Assembly: GCA_014607495.2 (NCBI GenBank)
Contig: CP053166.1
Location: forward strand, 11,240,455-11,304,454
Direction: 5' to 3'
Length of the DNA stretch: 64,000 nucleotides
From: Carposina sasakii
Taxonomy: Eukaryota; Arthropoda; Insecta; Lepidoptera; Carposinidae
Within the stretch, counting starts at the first letter, position 1. Each line of letters opens with the position of its first letter. The position numbers and the translations under genes were made by a program. This document shows, in pieces, positions 62,161 through 64,000 of this stretch. The notes under the pieces were generated by a model that was given only the letters and a program-made list of their open reading frames with translations, was not told the origin of the DNA and made no database searches.

Positions 62161-63805
62161 TCCTTGATGGCGAAATTTATAGTGCTAGTGTTTATGTTAG
62201 TTTTTTTATAGACAGATATTAATTATTTTTCGTGAAAAAATCCTTACGCGCGCTATGTGCATTTATGCAGAAAAACGCAGTCTATTTACTCAATTTTGGA
62301 CCCTAATATTTGGAAACCAGACACTTCCCATATGCTTCCATGGAGAAAAATATTGTTAAATTCCGTAGTTTTCGGAACGTTGACGCCTACCCTGTATACA
62401 GGATGTTTTTTGTGGCCACCATTAACTAAGGGTACATACAATGGCTGTATGGAACTATGGACCTAGTTTCCTTTCGGGATAAACTAAATTTAAAAAAGCC
62501 ACTCACTACACCAGCGCCTCTGGCGGCGAATTCACCCGAAGTGGTCTCTTTGGATCTTACCTGGTAGCCAAGAGGACCAATCTTAGTTGGTCCATAATCT
62601 CAGGAGCGTACTTCAGTCCCTCTAAGGCTCTCTCTTCAAGGCCCCGAGGCAGCAAAATTTTCAACAGCTTTGGAATTTTATAATTTACTTGGTATGGACT
62701 GCAACATAATTATTTATTTAATCTCATTTCATTTATATTTTCATACAACATATCGGAAATACCATACCTACCGGCGCAAACAGTTTTGTGGGACGTCGTA
62801 CCTAGTTTTAAGTTTTGTAATGTATAATAAATAATAATAAATAATATGTACCAAAAGTTAAATATTGTGTCATCATTTATGATTTCAGCTGCTTATAAGA
62901 AGACTATTGAACATACGCCTCTCCCAATGTCCGCCGCTGCGACCGGTTGGAATCGACCTGCATCCATCAGACACCCTGACTAGTCTGTCCGTCCATCTCG
63001 TGGATGGCCTTCTGGAACCGTGGGTCAAGCACGAACCTCTCGATAGTCCGTAACGCTATCGTCACACAATCATATCTCAGATTTTGCTCGCCGATAGCGT
63101 TACGGCGCGTAAAAAGGTTCATGCTTACCCTACTGTCATCTGGGCTATGCCCGGTGACCTTTGTTCGTCCACGGATCTACGGATGTCGTCAAAGGGATCC
63201 CACAATCCCCACATAGGGATAACTCGGTGTATGATCTTGAGCTTTTTATGACTTTTGACATATTTACCATCAGACTGAGGTCAAATGTGAGGTCAAACTT
63301 CACTTACACATAATTCGTAGACTTTATGATGATATGTTCCTTTTCCCATTCCTCGGTGGTGTACGGGCTTTTCATTGGCTTATGCTCCACAGGGTTTTCT
63401 TCCACCATTGCAACCTTGAAATATAACGTTAGTTATTTATGTATGAAGCTTCATATAATTTTTTTTTTTTATTGTATTTGTACAGTGGCAAAACGGTTTC
63501 GTTCTTTGAAAACAAAGTTAATTTCCAATTAAAAAAGAATGCAACCTAAAAAATAGTACCTTAGCGATAACTTATTACTTATTTATAGATGGTGTAAAAG
63601 GAAATAACTTTATATAAATAACTTGCCTATTAGCTTTTCGGTATTAACGAGCAGTTTGATTCGCCCTTGACATACCGATTTTAGATACATAATCTAACTT
63701 TTTACCCACATCAACATTAATGACGTTTACAACAGTGCAATAATGTATTTGCATACTTACTTTACCGCGTAGCGAAAAAAATCCTAAATCTATGACTTTG
63801 CCACA
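41663..63805 (-). CDS. armi: SF1 RNA helicase, MOV10/Armitage (MOV10L1) type; 5' end outside window
   Basis: ATP-dependent RNA helicase of the Upf1-like SF1 group; in insects the Armitage member acts in piRNA biogenesis. Exons, 5' to 3': 63805-63761 (least sure), 63414-63308, 62698-62561, 61202-61106, 60829-60733, 57524-57416, 56621-56451, 56002-55855, 55501-55353, 53869-53735, 49799-49609, 48182 to about 48037, 47541-47423, 44719-44608, 42760-42584 and 41929-41663. Every junction is phase-consistent, giving about 735 residues. Motifs in order: NPEQRSAV (Q-motif-like), GPPGTGKT (Walker A), FIDEAAQ (Walker B), GDPRQLGP (III), VKNFRS (IV), VGTVEAFQGKEKR (V) and RFNVALTRAK (VI). The upstream part has the FHHLLWWEE and KRPSLLRGD blocks of the MOV10 family. 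Armitage versus MOV10 cannot be settled by eye. The introns carry many transposons. Confidence 0.88.
42000..42185 (-). repeat. SINE copy, same family as 49336-49555
   Basis: Reverse-strand copy: GTGGGTACTAAACAACGG, ATCGATATTCATCAT, AGATTCGAACCGAAGGAG and GGTGCGGCAGGCAGTGTCAC. In the last helicase intron. Confidence 0.8.
42190..42500. repeat. Inverted dispersed repeat (host of the hAT-like MITE elsewhere)
   Basis: GCAGCTATGTATTTATGGTT, then GGATCTGGCTTCTCGTTGCG and GGGCCCGGTGGTGGGCGATC; the second half repeats the same blocks inverted and diverged (CCCTCCACCGACCCTCGGAT). The reverse of the first half matches 59140-59845 apart from the hAT-like insertion there; another piece is at 37500-37580. 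Confidence 0.75.
43345..43600 (+). repeat. Dispersed repeat, same family as 38695-38955
   Basis: Near-identical in order to 38695-38955; in the helicase intron upstream of the TIR element. Includes GGGTAGGCAGAG and CAGTATGCCCGGGAAGAGAA. Confidence 0.85.
43665..44345. mobile_element. Non-autonomous terminal-inverted-repeat element, interrupted by a LINE tail
   Basis: Left end AATTCCCACTGGAGGGCAAT and right end ATTGCCCTCCTGGAGCGGGA are imperfect inverted repeats, each followed inwards by AAAATGACAACG. Inside the left half is a further inverted pair around 43720-43790 (GGTTCCATTTGACAACGTT and its complement). No coding potential for a transposase. A 336-bp LINE tail is inserted at 43941-44276. 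Confidence 0.75.
43941..44276 (-). mobile_element. RTE-type LINE 3' tail inserted in a TIR element
   Basis: The minus strand encodes LKWRWAGHVARYTDNRWT, then RSRGRPKARWKDEIDT, the standard C-terminal tail of RTE/related LINE polyproteins; the endonuclease and polymerase are absent. The copy is flanked by AAAACGTTTCGTTA at 43927-43940 and 44277-44290, a 14-bp target duplication. The end at 43941-43970 is A/T-homopolymer rich. Inserted within the TIR element spanning 43665-44345. Confidence 0.85.
44844..45108 (-). mobile_element. Lepidopteran dispersed repeat with 11-bp target duplication
   Basis: A 265-bp non-coding repeat starting TTCTTCTTCTTCAGCC and containing CCACTGCTGGACGTAGGCC. It is flanked by AACAATCTAGC at 44833-44843 and 45109-45119. 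The reverse orientation matches 14216-14465, and shorter pieces occur at 4158-4205, 28975-29027 and 29690-29735. A short-element (SINE or LINE tail) origin is inferred from the TTC-rich end and the target duplication. Confidence 0.8.
45167..47271 (+). mobile_element. Tigger/pogo-type DNA transposon
   Basis: A 2105-bp element inside a helicase intron. The termini are inverted repeats of about 24 bp (CAGTAGGACC at the left; GGTCCTACTG at the right), with internal subterminal copies of the ATTATCCGGA motif. It is flanked by TA at 45165-45166 and 47272-47273, the target duplication of this superfamily. It encodes one transposase. A related repeat at 56340-56417 shows the same flanks without the insertion. 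Confidence 0.95.
45434..46982 (+). pseudogene. Tigger/Jerky-like DDE transposase, frame-disrupted at the N-terminus
   Basis: The transposase starts MSKRKRVVLSLKDKINIID at 45434 and meets TGA at 45515. From about 45525 the main frame runs 485 residues to 46982. The two frames join a typical CENP-B/pogo N-terminal helix to the rest of the protein, but about 20 residues of the first helix-turn-helix are missing as well as the frame. In the long frame a CENP-B-type DNA-binding domain (SGPLLCEKAIEL, HGWLHRFKSRHGI) precedes the DDE_1 catalytic core. Acid residues are at about 125 (YNADETGL), 237 (LLLDNAPTHP) and 272 (QPMDQSVIE), spacing DD34D. The rest is open, so decay is recent. Unlikely to make active enzyme from this copy. 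Confidence 0.9.
49256..49335 (-). pseudogene. Partial duplicate of the helicase motif III exon
   Basis: About 80 bp, read on the minus strand, encode LVLAGDPQRLGPACISRSAT, a near copy of the 3' part of the exon at 49799-49609 (LVLAGDPRQLGPVCISRSAA). It lies in the intron just downstream of that exon. The donor GTGAGT of the real exon has become GATGAG here, and the 5' half, including the Walker B DEAA motif, is absent and replaced by SINE sequence. It is therefore probably a non-functional exon relic. Confidence 0.75.
49336..49555 (+). repeat. tRNA-derived SINE with B box CTGGGTTCGAAT
   Basis: Contains GTAGGTAGTGACCCTGCCTG, CCTGGGTTCGAATTCC, CGAGTCATGGATGTTTCTA and TAGTACCCACGACACAAGAC, a familiar lepidopteran SINE layout. 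It abuts the partial duplicate helicase exon. Reverse copies at 42000-42185 and 34858-35042. Confidence 0.85.
50015..50130. mobile_element. MITE, TTACCTAACTAGCAAATG family, short copy 3
   Basis: AGATTACGTAACTCGCAGTA at the left and TACTGCAAATTAC at the right, with CGCTATCGCATTGCTTCGGC in the right arm. The middle differs from the other copies. In a helicase intron. Confidence 0.65.
50400..52914. other. Helicase intron: degenerate repeats and an unidentified open frame
   Basis: 50400-50680 and 51660-51720 match the repeat at 28515-28975. Between them, 51130-51510 has a CT-rich then coding-like stretch with an 84-codon frame; the sequence looks like the leader of a retroelement but has no recognisable domain. 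51760-52914 shows nothing I can name. Confidence 0.4.
52915..53670 (-). mobile_element. Non-LTR retrotransposon 3' fragment (reverse transcriptase C-terminus)
   Basis: Minus-strand frame at 53622-53161 encodes 153 residues typical of the post-catalytic part of a LINE reverse transcriptase: WLTCNNLKINLDRT, TKFLGLSLDYKLTWKNH, the LRYGIVFWANAT motif and FRSQKRCIRSLCG. The catalytic part is absent and the 3' part, towards 52915, is full of stops, ending in a TAAATAAATT-rich region. It is distinct in sequence from the jockey copy at 57.9 kb. It sits in the helicase intron between exons 53735 and 49799. Confidence 0.85.
54043..54530. repeat. Minisatellite of about 130-bp units, roughly four copies
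   Basis: Four tandem diverged units each contain CCTTCCCGTGGGAATTTCGG, then CTCGCAGTCCCTAAT, then AATTTCAGCTTCATA and GCGGTTTTCGTAAAAA. In the helicase intron between exons 55353 and 53869. Confidence 0.88.
54565..55069. mobile_element. GC-rich TIR element
   Basis: Ends GAGATTGCAACCCGG and its complement, followed by the palindromic CCCGGCCGGG on each side. Internal CCGGTCCGGGCCTCGGCCGG block near 54770. Much more GC-rich than its surroundings. Non-coding; in a helicase intron. Confidence 0.6.
56902..57004. repeat. 103-bp near-perfect hairpin
   Basis: AGTGTGGGACTAGGTTAATG with GCGTGTGTGTGAGAT pairs with ATCTCTCACACACACGC and TAGTCCCACACT, leaving a short AT loop. The outer arm equals the 3' end of the SINE seen at 49336-49555, so it may be two SINE ends in inverted order. 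Confidence 0.8.
57145..57217 (+). repeat. tRNA-like sequence (tRNA pseudogene or SINE head)
   Basis: 73 nt with a good D arm (GCTCAGTGGTAAGAGC), a perfect T arm (GTGGGTTCGATTCCCAC) and a mostly paired acceptor stem (GACCCGG with TCGGGTG, first pair mismatched). The anticodon stem (CTAAG against TGCAG) pairs badly and position 33 is not T. Polymerase III A and B boxes are intact. No 3' CCA and a T-run follows. A working tRNA is unlikely. Confidence 0.65.
57858..59061 (+). mobile_element. 5'-truncated jockey-clade LINE fragment with target duplication
   Basis: Holds the C-terminal half of a reverse transcriptase: HQFGFREGHG, AIFLDISQTFDRVWHEGL, GVPQGSILGPVLY and the catalytic TYADDTALL, then the ILGI/LTW thumb-like region. 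Two frameshifts (around 58365 and 58670) split the open frame. The 3' end is an A-rich tail at about 59050-59061. AATTACTTGAGC occurs at 57846-57857 and again at 59062-59073: a 12-bp target duplication that fixes both ends. It lies antisense in a helicase intron. Confidence 0.93.
59299..59772. mobile_element. hAT-like MITE with 8-bp target duplication
   Basis: Ends are inverted repeats, CAGTGGCGGATTTAC at the left and the complement of CAGTGACGGATTTAC at the right. The exact 8-bp direct repeat CCTAGCAT flanks it at 59291-59298 and 59773-59780. Terminal CAGTG with 8-bp duplications is the hAT pattern. Interior is non-coding apart from GCCGCCC-rich subterminal repeats. It lies inside another repeat, whose uninterrupted relative is at 42190-42310 on the other strand. 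Confidence 0.9.
62085..62440 (+). repeat. Dispersed repeat, partner of 37890-38270
   Basis: Same block order as 37890-38270, with a T homopolymer at about 62135-62152 and CAGGATGTTTTTTGTGGCCA at the far end. In a helicase intron. Confidence 0.75.
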
Positions 63806-64000
63806 CTTATGTAAAATGTAAATTGTCATGAAAATCAACACAAAGAAAACCGATGCGTTGTGGCAAGAAATAGAAATTATAAAATTGTATTGATAATAGC
63901 TGCCCTGTGTACGTAGGTATGTAGGTATCTACTGCTTATATAGAAAGTAGTATAAATAATTTTATTACCATTTCTCTTACGAATATGATCTTTCTATCTT

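Overview
The window is animal nuclear DNA, almost certainly from a moth or butterfly (Lepidoptera). It is AT-rich. Its genes have short exons with GT-AG introns, and each is most like an insect or general animal gene. The spaces between exons are packed with interspersed repeats of lepidopteran type: tRNA-derived SINEs, fold-back MITEs, jockey-type and RTE-type LINE tails, a Tigger element and small hAT-like elements. No bacterial operon, CRISPR array or viral gene was seen.

Layout, left to right. 505-5600 (+): an ALG12-type ER mannosyltransferase in nine exons, with a long charged C-terminal tail. 6049-6411 and 6506-7540 (-): a CDPF1 homologue lying 94 bp behind the mitochondrial Fe-S protein IBA57. 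7541-9975: repeats. 9976-12274 (-): five exons of a four-pass TMEM179-like membrane protein; its first short exon was not located. About 12.3-23.4 kb: no recognised gene, several MITEs and SINEs. 23400-33319 (-): a membrane RING-H2 ubiquitin ligase of the RNF139/RNF145 (TRC8) type in four exons with phase-consistent splices. 35104-36666 (+): a secreted cysteine-rich neuroparsin/IGFBP-N-like peptide in three exons. 36.7-41.6 kb: repeats. 41663 to the right-hand edge (-): at least 16 exons of an SF1 RNA helicase of the MOV10/Armitage type, whose 5' end lies beyond the window.

The helicase gene is the largest locus. All its exon junctions join in phase, giving about 735 residues with a complete set of SF1 helicase motifs. 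Its introns hold most of the datable transposon insertions: a 2.1-kb Tigger element, a 5'-truncated jockey LINE with a 12-bp target duplication, an RTE tail nested in a terminal-inverted-repeat element, and a hAT-like MITE with an 8-bp target duplication. Empty-site relatives of two of these lie in the same window. An intron also carries a 5'-truncated duplicate of the helicase motif III exon.

The genes do not form an obvious pathway; this is ordinary mixed gene content. The points most worth checking are the interrupted sixth exon, GC-AG intron and C-terminal extension of ALG12, the very close IBA57/CDPF1 pair, the duplicated helicase exon, and the nested transposons.
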